Positions 18,169 to 29,660 are shown, counted from the stretch's first letter. The stretch: 64,000 nucleotides of DNA from Vibrio sp. LaRot3 (GCF_027587025.1 NZ_JAPPTI010000003.1:186001-250000); one strand, 5' to 3'. The notes: generated by a model not told the origin, from the sequence alone. Made by a program: numbers and translations.

Positions 18169-20142
18169 TTGAGTGACATGGCAAAAAATTTAATTCTGTG
18201 GCTAGTAATCGCTGTAGTATTGATGTCGGTTTTCCAGAGCTTCGGGCCTGGTGAAAACAACGGCAGAATGGTTGATTACACCACATTCGTACAGGACGTT
18301 GGCCAAGGCAAGATTGAGGAAGCGACCTTTAAAGATAGCGAAATTACTTTCGTTCCTCGTAGTGGTGGTAAGTTTGTAACTTACATGCCTATTTACGATC
18401 AAAAACTTCTTGATGACCTAATCAAATTGAATGTGATTGTAAAAGGTACTCCACCAGAAGAGCCAAGCCTTCTAAGTACTATTTTCATCTCTTGGTTCCC
18501 GATGATCTTACTGATTGGTGTATGGATTTTCTTCATGCGTCAAATGCAAGGCGGCGGCGGTAAAGGCGCGATGTCTTTCGGTAAGAGCAAAGCTCGTATG
18601 ATGAGCGAGGAGCAAATCAAGACAACATTCGCTGACGTTGCGGGTTGTGACGAAGCGAAAGAAGACGTGAAAGAGCTAGTAGATTTCCTACGTGACCCAA
18701 GCCGCTTCCAAAAGCTGGGTGGTAAGATTCCTACAGGTGTCTTGATGGTAGGTCCTCCGGGTACGGGTAAAACGCTCCTTGCAAAAGCAATTGCAGGTGA
18801 AGCGAAAGTACCGTTCTTTACTATTTCAGGTTCTGACTTCGTAGAAATGTTCGTGGGTGTTGGTGCATCTCGTGTGCGTGACATGTTCGAGCAAGCGAAG
18901 AAAGCTGCACCTTGTATCATCTTTATTGATGAAATCGATGCGGTAGGTCGTCAACGTGGCGCTGGTGTTGGTGGTGGTCACGATGAACGTGAACAAACAC
19001 TGAACCAAATGCTGGTTGAAATGGATGGTTTCGAAGGTAACGAAGGTATTATCGTTATCGCAGCAACTAACCGTCCAGACGTACTTGACCCTGCGCTTCT
19101 TCGTCCTGGTCGTTTTGACCGCCAAGTTGTGGTTGGTCTTCCTGATGTTCGTGGTCGTGAGCAAATTCTGAAAGTTCACATGCGTAAAGTACCACTAGCA
19201 GCAGACGTTGAGCCTTCACTTCTAGCGCGTGGTACTCCGGGCTACTCGGGTGCTGACCTTGCTAACCTTGTTAACGAAGCCGCTCTATTTGCAGCTCGTG
19301 GCAACAAGCGCAACGTATCTATGGTTGAGTTTGAGAAAGCGAAAGACAAGATCAACATGGGTGCAGAGCGTAAGTCGATGGTGATGTCGGAAGAGATCAA
19401 AGAATCGACAGCGTATCACGAAGCTGGTCACGCAATTGTGGGTTACTTGTCTCCAGAGCACGATCCTGTACATAAGGTAACGATTATTCCTCGTGGCCGT
19501 GCATTGGGTGTGACTTTCTTCTTGCCAGAGCAAGATGCGATTAGTTACAGCCGCCAGTTCCTAGAGAGCAAGATCGCGACACTTTACGGTGGTCGTATCG
19601 CTGAAGACCTTATTTACGGTGCTGATAAAGTGTCTACTGGTGCGTCAAACGATATTAAAGTAGCGACTAACCTAGCGCGTAACATGGTGACTCAATGGGG
19701 TTACTCTGAAAAACTTGGTCCTCTCCTGTATGCAGAGGAAGAAGGTGAAGTGTTCCTAGGCCGTAGCGTTACTCAGACTAAACACGTATCAGATGATACT
19801 GCGAAGCTGATTGACTCTGAGATTCGTGCCATCATCGATCGCAACTACGACCGTGCACTGAAACTTATCCAAGACAACATGGATATCATGCACGCAATGA
19901 AAGATGCGTTGATGAAGTACGAGACTATCGATGCGGGTCAGATTGAAGACCTAATGCAACGTAAAGAAGTCATTCGTGAACCAGCAGGTTGGGGTGAGAT
20001 GCCTCAGACTGAAGCAAAAACTGAAGAAGTGAAAGCGGAAGAAAAACCTGCAGCGCAAGAGCCAGCAGAAACTCAACCAGAAACTGCTGAAGCACAAGAT
20101 AATACTGATACTCAAGAGTCTGAAAAGAAAGACTCAGAGTAA
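18169..20142 (+). CDS. ftsH: ATP-dependent zinc metalloprotease FtsH
   Basis: 657 residues. Two N-terminal transmembrane helices (about residues 5-23 and 103-122) flank a periplasmic domain, then an AAA+ domain with Walker A GPPGTGKT (about 195-202), Walker [10 protein letters not shown] and the second region of homology, then the M41 protease with HEAGH (about 417-421). It degrades membrane proteins and regulators such as LpxC in E. coli. The start is a TTG with GAGAGG eight bases upstream; the first ATG, three codons later, has poor spacing. The C-terminal tail is unusually Glu/Ala/Thr-rich. Confidence 0.97.
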   Translation: MSDMAKNLILWLVIAVVLMSVFQSFGPGENNGRMVDYTTFVQDVGQGKIEEATFKDSEITFVPRSGGKFVTYMPIYDQKLLDDLIKLNVIVKGTPPEEPSLLSTIFISWFPMILLIGVWIFFMRQMQGGGGKGAMSFGKSKARMMSEEQIKTTFADVAGCDEAKEDVKELVDFLRDPSRFQKLGGKIPTGVLMVGPPGTGKTLLAKAIAGEAKVPFFTISGSDFVEMFVGVGASRVRDMFEQAKKAAPCIIFIDEIDAVGRQRGAGVGGGHDEREQTLNQMLVEMDGFEGNEGIIVIAATNRPDVLDPALLRPGRFDRQVVVGLPDVRGREQILKVHMRKVPLAADVEPSLLARGTPGYSGADLANLVNEAALFAARGNKRNVSMVEFEKAKDKINMGAERKSMVMSEEIKESTAYHEAGHAIVGYLSPEHDPVHKVTIIPRGRALGVTFFLPEQDAISYSRQFLESKIATLYGGRIAEDLIYGADKVSTGASNDIKVATNLARNMVTQWGYSEKLGPLLYAEEEGEVFLGRSVTQTKHVSDDTAKLIDSEIRAIIDRNYDRALKLIQDNMDIMHAMKDALMKYETIDAGQIEDLMQRKEVIREPAGWGEMPQTEAKTEEVKAEEKPAAQEPAETQPETAEAQDNTDTQESEKKDSE

Positions 20143-20159
20143 TTAAGTAAATAAGAACA

Positions 20160-20185
20160 AACCCCGGGGCAACTCGGGGTTTTTG
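20160..20185 (+). terminator. Intrinsic terminator of ftsH, immediately before folP
   Basis: ACCCCG/CGGGGT stem (20161-20166 with 20175-20180) followed by TTTT. It ends only about six bases before the folP start. Confidence 0.8.
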
Positions 20186-20190
20186 CATTT

Positions 20191-21024
20191 ATGATGAAAA
20201 TTACTGCGAACAATAAAACCTTAGATCTATCGACGCCTCAAGTAATGGGGATTCTCAACGTAACGCCGGACTCATTTTCTGATGGTGGCCGATTCAACTC
20301 GTTAGAAAATGCCCTTCAACAAGCGGAAAAGATGATTGAAGCGGGCGTGACGATTATTGATATTGGTGGCGAGTCAACACGACCTGGCGCACCGGATGTT
20401 GCGCTTGAAGAAGAACTACAACGCGTGATTCCGGTTATTAAAGCGATTCGAGCTAAGCATGACGTGTGGATTTCGGTTGATACCAGTAAAGCCGAAGTGA
20501 TGCGTCAAGCGGCAGAGGCCGGCGCAGATATTATTAATGATGTGCGCTCTTTACTTGAGCCCGGAGCGTTGGAAGTCGCTGCACAAGCTGGTTTACCTAT
20601 TTGCTTGATGCACATGCAAGGTCAACCTCGCACCATGCAAGCGAATCCTCACTATGATGATTTGATGGAAGAAGTTGGGCAATTTTTACAAGAGCGTATT
20701 GATGCTTGTGAAGCGGTTGGTATTAAGCGTGAACAGTTGATTCTTGACCCCGGCTTTGGTTTTGGTAAAACGCTAGACCATAATTATCATATGTTGGCTC
20801 ATTTAGAACAGTTTCATCAATTCAATCTTCCAGTACTTGCGGGGATGTCACGTAAGTCGATGTTGTTTAAACTATTGGATAAAACGCCGGCAGAATGTGT
20901 TGCGGCAAGCGTAAGTTGCGCTACTATTGCGGCATTAAAAGGCGCTCAGATCATTCGTGTCCACGACTTCGAGGAGACCCTCGATGCAGTGAAAGTGGTC
21001 ACTGCGACATTGAATAATCGATGA
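20191..21024 (+). CDS. folP: Dihydropteroate synthase
   Basis: 277 residues, TIM-barrel enzyme joining p-aminobenzoate to dihydropterin pyrophosphate in folate synthesis; the sulfonamide target. The family motifs GILNVTPDSFSDGG and DIGGESTRPGA are intact. Two ATGs (20191 and 20194) open the frame. The only G-rich stretch upstream lies in the 3' arm of the ftsH terminator stem, so readthrough and terminator folding may affect initiation. glmM follows after 24 bases, the same pair as in E. coli. Confidence 0.96.
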   Translation: MMKITANNKTLDLSTPQVMGILNVTPDSFSDGGRFNSLENALQQAEKMIEAGVTIIDIGGESTRPGAPDVALEEELQRVIPVIKAIRAKHDVWISVDTSKAEVMRQAAEAGADIINDVRSLLEPGALEVAAQAGLPICLMHMQGQPRTMQANPHYDDLMEEVGQFLQERIDACEAVGIKREQLILDPGFGFGKTLDHNYHMLAHLEQFHQFNLPVLAGMSRKSMLFKLLDKTPAECVAASVSCATIAALKGAQIIRVHDFEETLDAVKVVTATLNNR

Positions 21025-21048
21025 ATTTAAAAATAAAAAGGAAACATC

Positions 21049-22389
21049 ATGTCTGATAAAAGACGTTATTTCGGCACCGATGGTGTTCGAGGCAAAGTGG
21101 GACAGTACCCTATTACTCCTGACTTTGTATTAAAGCTTGGTTGGGCTGCTGGTCGAGTGCTTGCAAAACAAGGTACTAAGAAAGTAATTATCGGCAAAGA
21201 TACGCGCATTTCTGGTTACATGCTTGAGTCAGCCTTAGAAGCAGGTCTTGCTGCTGCGGGTCTTAAGGCCACCTTTACTGGTCCAATGCCAACTCCTGCG
21301 GTTGCCTACCTAACTCAAACGTTCCGTGCTGAAGCAGGTATTGTTATCTCTGCATCGCACAATCCATACTACGACAATGGCATCAAGTTCTTTTCGTCAG
21401 AAGGTACAAAACTACCAGATGAAGTTGAGCTGGCTATCGAAGCTGAGCTGGATAAAGAAATTGAATGTGTGGAATCTGCAGAGCTTGGTAAAGCGAGCCG
21501 TCTAAATGATGCAGCAGGTCGTTACATTGAATTTTGTAAGAGCACTTTCCCATCAGAGCTAAGCTTAGCATCGCTAAAAATCGTGGTTGACTGTGCTCAT
21601 GGCGCGACTTACCACATTGCGCCAAACGTGTTTAAAGAGCTGGGTGCAGACCTTATTCCTATGGGTGTGGAGCCTAATGGCACTAACATCAACGCAGAAG
21701 TAGGTGCGACAGATGTTCGCGCGCTACAAAAACGTGTGGTTGAAGAAGGCGCAGCGCTTGGCTTGGCATTTGATGGCGATGGTGACCGAATCATCATGGT
21801 TGATCACCTTGGTAACAAAGTTGATGGTGACCAAATTGCTTACATTATCGCTCGTGATGCGCTTCGCCGTGGCGAACTAAAAGGTGGTGTAGTTGGTACG
21901 CTAATGACCAACCTTGGGATGGAAAATGGCCTGAAACAACTAGGTATTCCATTTGTACGCGCAGCGGTAGGCGATCGCTACGTAATGGAAAAACTGCTTG
22001 AGAAAGGCTGGAAGATTGGCGCTGAAAACTCAGGCCACGTTATCTTACTTGATAAAGTCACCACAGGTGATGCGATTGTGGCAGCGCTACAAGTATTGGC
22101 GTCAGTGGTGGGCAGTGAAATGTCACTGCATGAACTCTCTCAAGGCATGACACTTTACCCGCAAGTATTGGAAAACGTCCGTTTTAGCGGCGATTCTAAC
22201 CCGCTAGAAGCGCAAGCGGTGAAAGATTCAGTTTCAGCTGTTGAAGCGGAGTTAGGTGAAAAAGGCCGAGTATTACTGCGTAAATCAGGCACAGAGCCTT
22301 TGATTCGTGTCATGGTTGAGGGTGAAGATGCTGAATTAGTTCAGAGCTCTGCACTGAAAATTGCTGATGCAGTAAAAGCGAGTTTTTAA
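21049..22389 (+). CDS. glmM: Phosphoglucosamine mutase
   Basis: 446 residues. Interconverts glucosamine-6-phosphate and glucosamine-1-phosphate on the way to UDP-GlcNAc for peptidoglycan and LPS. The phosphoserine loop [12 protein letters not shown] (Ser about 103), the metal loop DGDGDR and the phosphate-binding [12 protein letters not shown] are present. AAAGGAAA precedes the ATG. The gene is co-directional with folP and ends at a terminator. Confidence 0.97.
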   Translation: MSDKRRYFGTDGVRGKVGQYPITPDFVLKLGWAAGRVLAKQGTKKVIIGKDTRISGYMLESALEAGLAAAGLKATFTGPMPTPAVAYLTQTFRAEAGIVISASHNPYYDNGIKFFSSEGTKLPDEVELAIEAELDKEIECVESAELGKASRLNDAAGRYIEFCKSTFPSELSLASLKIVVDCAHGATYHIAPNVFKELGADLIPMGVEPNGTNINAEVGATDVRALQKRVVEEGAALGLAFDGDGDRIIMVDHLGNKVDGDQIAYIIARDALRRGELKGGVVGTLMTNLGMENGLKQLGIPFVRAAVGDRYVMEKLLEKGWKIGAENSGHVILLDKVTTGDAIVAALQVLASVVGSEMSLHELSQGMTLYPQVLENVRFSGDSNPLEAQAVKDSVSAVEAELGEKGRVLLRKSGTEPLIRVMVEGEDAELVQSSALKIADAVKASF

Positions 22390-22419
22390 TTCGTACAATT
22401 ATTGAGAATCAAGCAGATA

Positions 22420-22450
22420 AAGAGAGGTCGTAAGGCCTCTCTTTTTCTTT
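22420..22450 (+). terminator. Intrinsic terminator of folP-glmM
   Basis: AGAGAGG/CCTCTCT stem (22421-22427 with 22435-22441) followed by TTTTCTTT. Confidence 0.85.
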
Positions 22451-22536
22451 GTTAGAGAAGGGTATAGCTGAAATTGAGCTTTTGCCCCTTTTTTGAGCAA
22501 TCGATTCTCAAGTTAGTTTTTTTTGTTATTTTTCTC

Positions 22537-22565
22537 TTGTCAGAGTTGACGTGTTTCGCTAGTAT
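22537..22565 (+). promoter_or_regulatory. Candidate secG promoter
   Basis: TTGTCA (22537-22542) and TAGTAT (22560-22565) with ideal 17-base spacing, about 110 bases before secG. The stretch between it and secG shows no gene. Confidence 0.5.
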
Positions 22566-22672
22566 TGCTCGGCCTTCATTAAGGAGGTCGCTAGCCTTGT
22601 TCCGAAAATTACTTGCTAAGTAAATAAAAGAGCGGCGCTGGCCTAACAATTTGGAACATAGGTGGACAAATA

Positions 22673-23011
22673 ATGTTTGAAGTTCTACTTGTGATTTACC
22701 TGTTGGCAGCGATTGGTGTAATCGGCCTAGTGTTGATTCAACAAGGTAAAGGCGCAGATATGGGAGCCTCATTCGGTGCTGGCGCATCAAACACAGTGTT
22801 TGGCGCAAGCGGCTCAGGTAATTTCCTAACCCGAATGACTGCAATTTTTGCAACAGTATTTTTCGTAATCAGCCTAGTGCTTGGTAATATTTCAACGCAC
22901 AAACCTGAATCTCAATGGATTGACCCTACAGCTGGTCAAGTTGTTGAGCAAGTGGCTGATGACGTAGCGAGTGATGTTCCAGCTCCAGTGAGCGAAGAAA
23001 TCCCGCAATAA
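22673..23011 (+). CDS. secG: Preprotein translocase subunit SecG
   Basis: 112 residues. Two membrane helices (about residues 2-20 and 52-72) separated by the conserved cytoplasmic loop with GADMGASFGAGASNTVFGASGS (split by Gly-rich turns). SecG assists the SecYEG channel. AGGTGGA lies upstream of the ATG. A tRNA-Leu gene follows after 34 bases, the same order as secG-leuU in E. coli. Confidence 0.95.
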   Translation: MFEVLLVIYLLAAIGVIGLVLIQQGKGADMGASFGAGASNTVFGASGSGNFLTRMTAIFATVFFVISLVLGNISTHKPESQWIDPTAGQVVEQVADDVASDVPAPVSEEIPQ

Positions 23012-23045
23012 GCTAATCATTCTTAGCTAAGAAAAAGATTTAGCT

Positions 23046-23129
23046 GCCGAGATGGTGAAATTGGTAGACACGCTAGCATGAGGTGCTAGTGCCTTAGGTG
23101 TGAGGGTTCGAGTCCCTCTCTCGGCACCA
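23046..23129 (+). tRNA. tRNA-Leu (anticodon GAG)
   Basis: 84 bases including an encoded CCA. The acceptor stem GCCGAGA pairs with TCTCGGC, and the D-loop, anticodon loop ATGAGGT (GAG central), a class II variable arm and GGTTCGAGTCC T-arm are all in place. It sits between secG and the initiator tRNA. Confidence 0.95.
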
Positions 23130-23142
23130 TTGATTTACAAAC

Positions 23143-23170
23143 TTGTAAAACCTTTGTTTGAGCGTATAAT
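23143..23170 (+). promoter_or_regulatory. Promoter of the initiator tRNA / rimP-nusA-infB operon
   Basis: TTGTAA (23143-23148), 16-base spacing, perfect TATAAT (23165-23170), then a GC-containing discriminator of the kind seen at stringently controlled stable-RNA promoters. The tRNA begins 16 bases downstream. Confidence 0.7.
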
Positions 23171-23185
23171 GCTCAGCAAGTCGGA

Positions 23186-23262
<77 letters not shown>

Positions 23263-23372
23263 ATACCTTTCTTTTTATGTAAAGAATGGAAAAGGACAAG
23301 TTTGCGCAAAGCAATCAATACTACGCTTTGCGAGTTAAGCAGATTCTGTTTAACGTATCAGGGTCCAGCAAT

Positions 23373-23402
23373 AAAAAACCCCGACTTATCGGGGTTTTTT
23401 AT
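23373..23402 (+). terminator. First terminator after the initiator tRNA
   Basis: A 12-bp stem (23373-23384 with 23389-23400) with TTTTTT in the 3' arm. RNA reaching rimP from the tRNA promoter must pass it. Confidence 0.85.
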
Positions 23403-23454
23403 TATCTAAATTTTTCCAACGGAAGAATTTGGGTAAATGCTTGGAATTTAAAAT

Positions 23455-23475
23455 GGGCTCTGAGCCCTTTTTTTG
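23455..23475 (+). terminator. Second terminator, just before rimP
   Basis: GGGCT/AGCCC hairpin (23455-23459 with 23463-23467) followed by seven T, only about 18 bases before the rimP start. Confidence 0.7.
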
Positions 23476-23492
23476 TTTCTGGAGTGGTTTAA

Positions 23493-23948
23493 ATGACTGG
23501 TTTAGAAAGACAACTTACTGAAATGCTTGAAGCTCCTGTAGCAGCATCAGGTTATGAGTTAGTTGGATTAGAATTTATTCGCGCAGGCGAACACTCAACG
23601 TTGCGTATTTTTATTGACCATGAGAATGGCATTACTGTTGATGATTGTGCAGAAGTAAGTCGTCAAGTGAGTGCAGTAATGGACGTTGAAGATCCAATCA
23701 CTGTGGCTTACAACCTAGAAGTGTCTTCTCCAGGTTTAGAAAGACCACTTTTCAAAGCAGCACACTACGAGCAATTTATTGGTCACGAGGTGAGCATGGT
23801 TTTGAAAATGGCTGTAGGTAACCGTCGCAAATGGAAGGGTACTATCCACTCTGTTGATGGCGAGACCATCTCTGTTACCGTTGAAGGTAATGAAGAGCAG
23901 TTTGCGTTAAGCAACATTTCAAAAGCTAACCTGATCCCTAAATTTTAG
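23493..23948 (+). CDS. rimP: Ribosome maturation factor RimP
   Basis: 151 residues, the usual two-domain RimP (N-terminal alpha/beta domain, C-terminal SH3-like barrel). It includes the conserved stretch [14 protein letters not shown]. It acts in 30S assembly. GGAG lies 8 bases upstream of the ATG. First gene of the rimP-nusA-infB operon; nusA follows after 33 bases. Confidence 0.96.
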   Translation: MTGLERQLTEMLEAPVAASGYELVGLEFIRAGEHSTLRIFIDHENGITVDDCAEVSRQVSAVMDVEDPITVAYNLEVSSPGLERPLFKAAHYEQFIGHEVSMVLKMAVGNRRKWKGTIHSVDGETISVTVEGNEEQFALSNISKANLIPKF

Positions 23949-23981
23949 GTCCCTAAACATTGACCTTAGAGGCTATATCAA

Positions 23982-25469
23982 ATGAGTAAAGAAATTTTAG
24001 CGGTAGCAGAGGCAGTATCGAACGAAAAAGCGGTACCTCGTGAGCGTATTTTTGAAGCACTAGAAATCGCTCTAGCTACTTCAACTAAAAAGAAGCGCGA
24101 TATCGAAATCGACGTTCGCGTTGCTATCGACCGTAAAACGGGCGAATTCGAAACTTTCCGTCGTTGGTTAGTAGTAGAAGAAGTAGAGTTCCCAACAAAA
24201 GAGATCTCTCTAGAAGCAGCTCGTTTTGATGACGACAGCATTGAACTGGGCGATTACGTTGAAGACGAAATCGAATCAGTGAAGTTTGACCGTATTACGA
24301 CTCAAACAGCGAAACAAGTTATCGTACAGAAAGTACGTGAAGCTGAGCGCGCACAAATTGTTGAGCAGTTCATCGACAACGAAGGTGAACTAGTAACTGG
24401 TGTTGTTAAGAAAGTTAACCGCGAGACTATCGTGCTTGACCTAGGCAACAACGCAGAGTCGGTAATCCTACGTGATGACCAACTTCCTCGTGAAAACTTC
24501 CGTCCAGGTGACCGTGTTCGTGGTCTACTTTACAAAGTTGCGCCAGAAGCACGTGGTTTCCAGCTGTTCGTGACTCGCTCTAAGCCAGAAATGCTTAAAG
24601 AGCTATTCCGCGTGGAAGTGCCAGAAATCGCTGAAGAGATCATCGAGCTTAAAGGTGCGGCACGTGATCCAGGTTCTCGCGCTAAGATCGCAGTGAAAAC
24701 AAACGACAAACGTATCGACCCTGTTGGTGCTTGTGTTGGTATGCGTGGTGCACGTGTACAAGCTGTATCTGGCGAGCTAGGCGGCGAGCGTATCGATATC
24801 GTTCTTTGGGACGATAACCCAGCGCAATTCGTAATCAACGCAATGGCGCCAGCTGATGTTGCATCTATCATCGTTGATGAAGATACCAACTCAATGGACA
24901 TCGCAGTAGAAGCTGACAACCTAGCGCAAGCTATCGGTCGTAACGGTCAGAACGTTCGTCTAGCGTCTCAACTAACGGGTTGGGAACTGAACGTAATGAC
25001 TGTTGAAGACCTACAGAAGAAGCACGCTGAAGAGTCTCAAGCATCTCTAGATAACTTCATGAAGTACCTAGATATCGAGCAAGACTTTGCAGAGCTTCTT
25101 GTTGAAGAAGGTTTCTCAACATTAGAAGAAGTAGCCTACGTACCAGTAGCTGAGCTTCTAGAAGTTGATGGTCTAAACGAAGAGCTTGTAGAAGAACTTC
25201 GTAGCCGTGCGAAAGACGCTCTAACGACAATTGCCCTAGCGCAAGAAGAGTCGTTCGAAGGTCTAGAGCCAGCAGAAGACCTACTAGGCCTAGAAGGTCT
25301 AGAACGTGAAATGGCATTCAAACTGGCAGCAAAAGGTGTAATCACACTAGAAGATCTTGCTGACCAAGGTATTGATGACATAGAAGGTATTGATGGACTA
25401 ACAGAAGAGCGCGCAGGTGAGCTTATCATGGCTGCACGTAACATCTGTTGGTTCGGCGAAGAAGCATAA
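23982..25469 (+). CDS. nusA: Transcription termination/antitermination protein NusA
   Basis: 495 residues. In order: the N-terminal RNA-polymerase-binding domain (1-125), S1 (about 135-200), KH1 and KH2 (about 200-345; [14 protein letters not shown] and [13 protein letters not shown]), then two acidic helix-hairpin-helix AR repeats (about 365-495) as in E. coli. It binds elongating RNA polymerase and modulates pausing, termination and antitermination. infB starts 23 bases after the stop. Confidence 0.97.
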   Translation: MSKEILAVAEAVSNEKAVPRERIFEALEIALATSTKKKRDIEIDVRVAIDRKTGEFETFRRWLVVEEVEFPTKEISLEAARFDDDSIELGDYVEDEIESVKFDRITTQTAKQVIVQKVREAERAQIVEQFIDNEGELVTGVVKKVNRETIVLDLGNNAESVILRDDQLPRENFRPGDRVRGLLYKVAPEARGFQLFVTRSKPEMLKELFRVEVPEIAEEIIELKGAARDPGSRAKIAVKTNDKRIDPVGACVGMRGARVQAVSGELGGERIDIVLWDDNPAQFVINAMAPADVASIIVDEDTNSMDIAVEADNLAQAIGRNGQNVRLASQLTGWELNVMTVEDLQKKHAEESQASLDNFMKYLDIEQDFAELLVEEGFSTLEEVAYVPVAELLEVDGLNEELVEELRSRAKDALTTIALAQEESFEGLEPAEDLLGLEGLEREMAFKLAAKGVITLEDLADQGIDDIEGIDGLTEERAGELIMAARNICWFGEEA

Positions 25470-25492
25470 TAATTCAGCAAGGAGGAAGCGGA

Positions 25493-28177
25493 ATGACACA
25501 ACTTACAGTAAAAGCTCTTAGTGAAGAGATTGGTACACCAGTTGACCGCTTAATTGAACAACTTGCTGATGCAGGAATGAAAAAAGCAAGCGGCGACACA
25601 GTTACAGATAGCGAGAAGCAAGCGCTTCTTGGCCATCTTAAAAAAGAACACGGCGATACGTCGGGTGAATCAGAGCCTACACGTCTAACGTTGCAACGTA
25701 AGACTCGTAGCACTCTGAGTGTTAACGCTGGTGGCGGCAAGAGTAAGGATGTTCAGGTAGAAGTGCGCAAGAAGCGCACTTATGTGAAGCGCAGCACTAT
25801 CGAAGACGACGCACAACGTGAGGCTGAGGAAGCAGCGAAACGTGAAGCAGAAGAGCTTGCGAAGCGTGAAGCTGAAGAGCTTGCAAAACGCGAAGCTGCA
25901 GAGAAAGCACAACGCGAGGCCGAAGAGAAAGCGAAGCAAGAAGCGGATTCAAAACGCCAAGCTGAAGAAAAGGCCAAACGCGCACAAGCTGATAAGGCTA
26001 AAAAAGAAATGAATGCAAAAAACGCTGAAGTTAACGACCAAGCGAAGAAAGAAGCAGACGAACTAAAACGTCGTCAAGATGCTGAAGCTCAACGCAAAGC
26101 TGAACAAGAAGCAGCTAAGCTAGTTGAGGAAGCGCGCAAGTTAGCAGAAGAAAATGCCGCTCGTTGGAGCGAAGAAGAGAAGAAAACTAAAGAGTTGGAA
26201 AACTCTGACTACCACGTAACTACTTCATCTTACGCTCGTGAAGCGGAAGACGCGGCAGACCGTCGTGAAGAGGGTGGTGCACGTCGTAAGAAGAAGAAAA
26301 AAGCTGCAGCAACGCCTGACCGTAACCAGCGCAACCAACGTGGTGGCAAAGGCCGCAACAAAGGTAAACTTGCTAAACCAACTTCAATGCAGCAAGGCTT
26401 CGACAAAACAGCAACTGTAGCGAAAGCAGACGTTGTGATTGGCGAAACTATCGTTGTATCTGAACTTGCTAACAAGATGGCTGTTAAAGGCACAGAAGTT
26501 ATCAAAGTGATGATGAAGATGGGCGCTATGGCGACTATCAACCAAGTGATTGACCAAGAAACAGCACAACTGGTTGCTGAAGAAATGGGCCACAAGGTTA
26601 TTCTTCGTAAAGAAAACGAGCTAGAAGAAGCGGTACTAAGCGATCGTGATAGCGATGCAGAAGCAACACCACGTGCTCCTGTTGTTACTATCATGGGCCA
26701 CGTTGACCACGGTAAAACTTCTACACTTGACTACATCCGTAAAGCTCACGTTGCTTCAGGTGAAGCGGGTGGTATTACACAGCACATCGGTGCTTACCAC
26801 GTTGAGACTGAGAACGGCATGATTACGTTCCTTGATACTCCTGGACACGCGGCGTTTACTGCAATGCGTGCTCGTGGTGCTCAAGCGACAGATATCGTAG
26901 TTCTAGTAGTAGCAGCAGACGATGGCGTAATGCCACAAACAATCGAAGCGATCCAGCACGCGAAAGCGGCAGGCGTTCCTCTGATTGTTGCTGTGAACAA
27001 GATCGATAAAGAAGATGCGAACCCAGACAACGTTAAAAACGAACTGGCGCAATACGACGTTATCCCTGAAGAATGGGGCGGTGAGAACATGTTCGTTCAC
27101 ATCTCTGCGAAACAAGGTACTAACATCGATGGTCTTCTAGAAACTATCCTTCTTCAATCTGAAGTTCTAGAGCTAACAGCTGTAGAAGAAGGCATGGCGT
27201 CTGGTGTTGTTGTTGAATCTCGTCTAGATAAAGGTCGTGGTCCAGTTGCTACTGTTCTAGTTCAATCTGGTACGCTACGTAAGGGCGACATCGTACTATG
27301 TGGTCAAGAATACGGCCGTGTACGTGCAATGCGCGATGAGAATGGCCAAGAAGTAACGACTGCTGGTCCTTCTATCCCTGTAGAGATTCTAGGTCTATCT
27401 GGTGTTCCTGCATCAGGTGACGAAGCAACAGTTGTACGTGATGAGCGTAAAGCACGTGAAGTAGCGAACTACCGTCAAGGTAAATTCCGCGAAGTGAAAC
27501 TTGCACGTCAACAGAAAGCGAAACTAGAGAACATGTTCTCTAACATGGCTGCTGGTGAAGTTGCTGAGCTGAACGTAGTACTGAAAGCTGACGTACAAGG
27601 TTCTGTTGAAGCAATCGCTGACTCGCTACGTAAACTGTCTACTGAAGAAGTTAAAGTTAACATCGTAGGTTCTGGTGTTGGTGGTATTACAGAAACTGAC
27701 GCAGTTCTAGCGGCAGCATCTAACGCTATCATCCTAGGTTTCAACGTTCGTGCTGATGCATCTGCTCGTCGTGCTGTTGAAAACGAAAACCTAGATCTAC
27801 GTTACTACTCAATCATTTACCAATTGATTGACGAAGTGAAACAAGCAATGGGCGGTATGCTTGCTCCAGAATTCAAGCAAGAGATCATTGGTCTTGCTGA
27901 AGTTCGTGACGTATTTAAGTCACCTAAACTGGGCGCAATCGCTGGTTGTATGGTTACAGAAGGTGTTATCAAGCGTAACAACCCAATCCGCGTTCTACGC
28001 GACAACGTAGTTATCTACGAAGGTGAACTAGAGTCACTACGTCGCTTTAAAGATGACGTTCAAGAAGTTAAGAACGGCTACGAATGTGGTATCGGCGTTA
28101 AGAACTACAACGATGTTCGCGTAGGCGACCAAATCGAAGTATTCGAAATCGTTGAAGTTAAACGTACTCTTGATTAA
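25493..28177 (+). CDS. infB: Translation initiation factor IF-2
   Basis: 894 residues from ATG 25493, which has AAGGAGGA upstream; an upstream in-frame extension runs back through the end of nusA and is not used. An N-terminal IF2N domain is followed by a long Glu/Ala/Lys/Arg helix built of REAEE(L/K)AK-type units (about residues 105-210), a basic linker, then the GTPase domain with GHVDHGKTS (about 403-411) and NKID, then domains II-IV. It brings fMet-tRNA to the 30S subunit, and the fMet tRNA gene heads the same transcription region. Confidence 0.97.
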   Translation: MTQLTVKALSEEIGTPVDRLIEQLADAGMKKASGDTVTDSEKQALLGHLKKEHGDTSGESEPTRLTLQRKTRSTLSVNAGGGKSKDVQVEVRKKRTYVKRSTIEDDAQREAEEAAKREAEELAKREAEELAKREAAEKAQREAEEKAKQEADSKRQAEEKAKRAQADKAKKEMNAKNAEVNDQAKKEADELKRRQDAEAQRKAEQEAAKLVEEARKLAEENAARWSEEEKKTKELENSDYHVTTSSYAREAEDAADRREEGGARRKKKKKAAATPDRNQRNQRGGKGRNKGKLAKPTSMQQGFDKTATVAKADVVIGETIVVSELANKMAVKGTEVIKVMMKMGAMATINQVIDQETAQLVAEEMGHKVILRKENELEEAVLSDRDSDAEATPRAPVVTIMGHVDHGKTSTLDYIRKAHVASGEAGGITQHIGAYHVETENGMITFLDTPGHAAFTAMRARGAQATDIVVLVVAADDGVMPQTIEAIQHAKAAGVPLIVAVNKIDKEDANPDNVKNELAQYDVIPEEWGGENMFVHISAKQGTNIDGLLETILLQSEVLELTAVEEGMASGVVVESRLDKGRGPVATVLVQSGTLRKGDIVLCGQEYGRVRAMRDENGQEVTTAGPSIPVEILGLSGVPASGDEATVVRDERKAREVANYRQGKFREVKLARQQKAKLENMFSNMAAGEVAELNVVLKADVQGSVEAIADSLRKLSTEEVKVNIVGSGVGGITETDAVLAAASNAIILGFNVRADASARRAVENENLDLRYYSIIYQLIDEVKQAMGGMLAPEFKQEIIGLAEVRDVFKSPKLGAIAGCMVTEGVIKRNNPIRVLRDNVVIYEGELESLRRFKDDVQEVKNGYECGIGVKNYNDVRVGDQIEVFEIVEVKRTLD

Positions 28178-28233
28178 TTGACTAAAATTACTCGCAAGCC
28201 CTAGGCATGCAGTAATAGGTTGTTGAATACGCC

Positions 28234-28263
28234 ATGGGGGGCTGGAATTATCCATCCCCCCAT
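28234..28263 (+). promoter_or_regulatory. Strong hairpin between infB and rbfA
   Basis: ATGGGGGG (28234-28241) pairs perfectly with CCCCCCAT (28256-28263) around a 14-base loop. TCTTTCT follows, so it is a weak terminator at best; an RNase processing or partial termination site is plausible. Confidence 0.5.
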
Positions 28264-28285
28264 TCTTTCTAATAAGAGAAAAGTT

Positions 28286-28681
28286 ATGTCAAAAGAATTT
28301 AGCCGCACGCAGCGCGTAGCGCAGCAGCTGCAAAAAGAATTAGCGATGATCCTGCAACGTGAAGTGCGCGATTCTCGTCTAGGTATGGTGACCATTTCTG
28401 ATGTAGAAGTGTCACGTGATCTTGCTTACGCGAAGGTCTTCGTTACTTTCCTATGTGTGGGTGAGCAAACTCCTGAATCATGCTTAACTGCGCTTCGTGA
28501 ACATGAAGCACACATTCGCATGATGCTAGGTAAGCGCATTCGTCTGCGCCTTACTCCAGAAATTCGCTTCCACTACGACAACACATTAGTTGAAGGTATG
28601 CGTATGTCTAACTTGGTAAGCGAAGTAGTAAGCCAAGATAAGCAGAAGCAAAAAGACTCTGGTCGTGAGGACGAAGAGTAA
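28286..28681 (+). CDS. rbfA: 30S ribosome-binding factor RbfA
   Basis: 131 residues from ATG 28286 ([15 protein letters not shown]); a 22-codon upstream extension crosses the hairpin and is not used. KH-like fold with [23 protein letters not shown]. It acts late in 30S maturation and in cold adaptation. The stop codon overlaps the truB ATG by one base, so the two are translationally coupled. Confidence 0.96.
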   Translation: MSKEFSRTQRVAQQLQKELAMILQREVRDSRLGMVTISDVEVSRDLAYAKVFVTFLCVGEQTPESCLTALREHEAHIRMMLGKRIRLRLTPEIRFHYDNTLVEGMRMSNLVSEVVSQDKQKQKDSGREDEE

Positions 28682-29634
28682 TGGCTCGTCGTCGTAAAGG
28701 TCGTCCTATTGATGGTGTTATCCTGTTGGATAAGCCTACTGGTATCTCTTCTAACGACGCATTGCAAAAAGTTAAGCGTATCTACTTCGCTGAGAAAGCG
28801 GGGCACACAGGTGCGCTTGACCCTCTAGCAACAGGCATGCTGCCTATTTGCTTAGGGGAAGCGACCAAGTTCTCCCAGTTCCTACTTGATTCAGACAAGC
28901 GCTACCGTGTTATCGCGAAGCTTGGTGAGCGTACCAATACGTCTGACTCGGACGGAGAGGTGGTAGAAACGCGTCCGGTGAACGTTGAGCTAGATAAACT
29001 GACGGAATGCGTTGAGAGCTTCCGTGGCGAGTCTGATCAAGTTCCTTCGATGTTCTCTGCACTTAAATACCAAGGCAAGCCTCTGTATGAATATGCCCGC
29101 CAAGGTATCGAAGTGCCGCGCGAAGCTCGTAAGATCACCGTGTACGACATCGTGCTGCATCGTTTTGAAGGCGATGAAGTAGAGATGGAAGTGCACTGCT
29201 CGAAAGGCACTTACATTCGTACCATCGTTGATGATCTAGGTGAGATGCTAGGCTGTGGTGCTCACGTAACTATGCTTCGTCGTACAGCGGTTGCAAAATA
29301 CCCGTACGAGAAAATGGTCACGTTAGAGCAGCTTAACGAGCTATTAGAGCAAGCTCATCGCGAAGAAAAAGCACCGAAAGAGCTTTTAGACCCACTGTTA
29401 ATGCCAATGGATACTGCGGTAGCTGACCTTCCAGAGGTGAACATGAACGCAGAACTGACCGATCTTGTTCAGCATGGTATGCCTGTACAGGTAGCGGGTG
29501 CGCCAGCTGAAGGAACAGTGCGTATGACAAGTGGCGAAGAGAAGCTATTTATTGGTGTTGCTCAGATTGATGACCATGGTCGAGTTGCACCAAAGCGCCT
29601 AGTGGTTTTTCGTGAGCCAGTAGAAAACGAGTAA
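28681..29634 (+). CDS. truB: tRNA pseudouridine(55) synthase TruB
   Basis: 317 residues. Makes pseudouridine 55 in the T-loop of tRNAs. The catalytic Asp lies in [16 protein letters not shown] (about residue 48), with the N-terminal [11 protein letters not shown] motif and a C-terminal PUA-like domain. Last gene of the rimP-truB operon here, ending at a terminator. In most relatives rpsO follows directly, but here the next gene is arcA on the other strand. Confidence 0.96.
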   Translation: MARRRKGRPIDGVILLDKPTGISSNDALQKVKRIYFAEKAGHTGALDPLATGMLPICLGEATKFSQFLLDSDKRYRVIAKLGERTNTSDSDGEVVETRPVNVELDKLTECVESFRGESDQVPSMFSALKYQGKPLYEYARQGIEVPREARKITVYDIVLHRFEGDEVEMEVHCSKGTYIRTIVDDLGEMLGCGAHVTMLRRTAVAKYPYEKMVTLEQLNELLEQAHREEKAPKELLDPLLMPMDTAVADLPEVNMNAELTDLVQHGMPVQVAGAPAEGTVRMTSGEEKLFIGVAQIDDHGRVAPKRLVVFREPVENE

Positions 29635-29660
29635 TCCTCAAGATTGTTCGTTATGCGAAA

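Noticed and set aside
25448..25492. Longer N-terminus for IF-2 overlapping the end of nusA
   Set aside because: ATG 25493 has a perfect AAGGAGGA and the extension is an out-of-frame reading of nusA.
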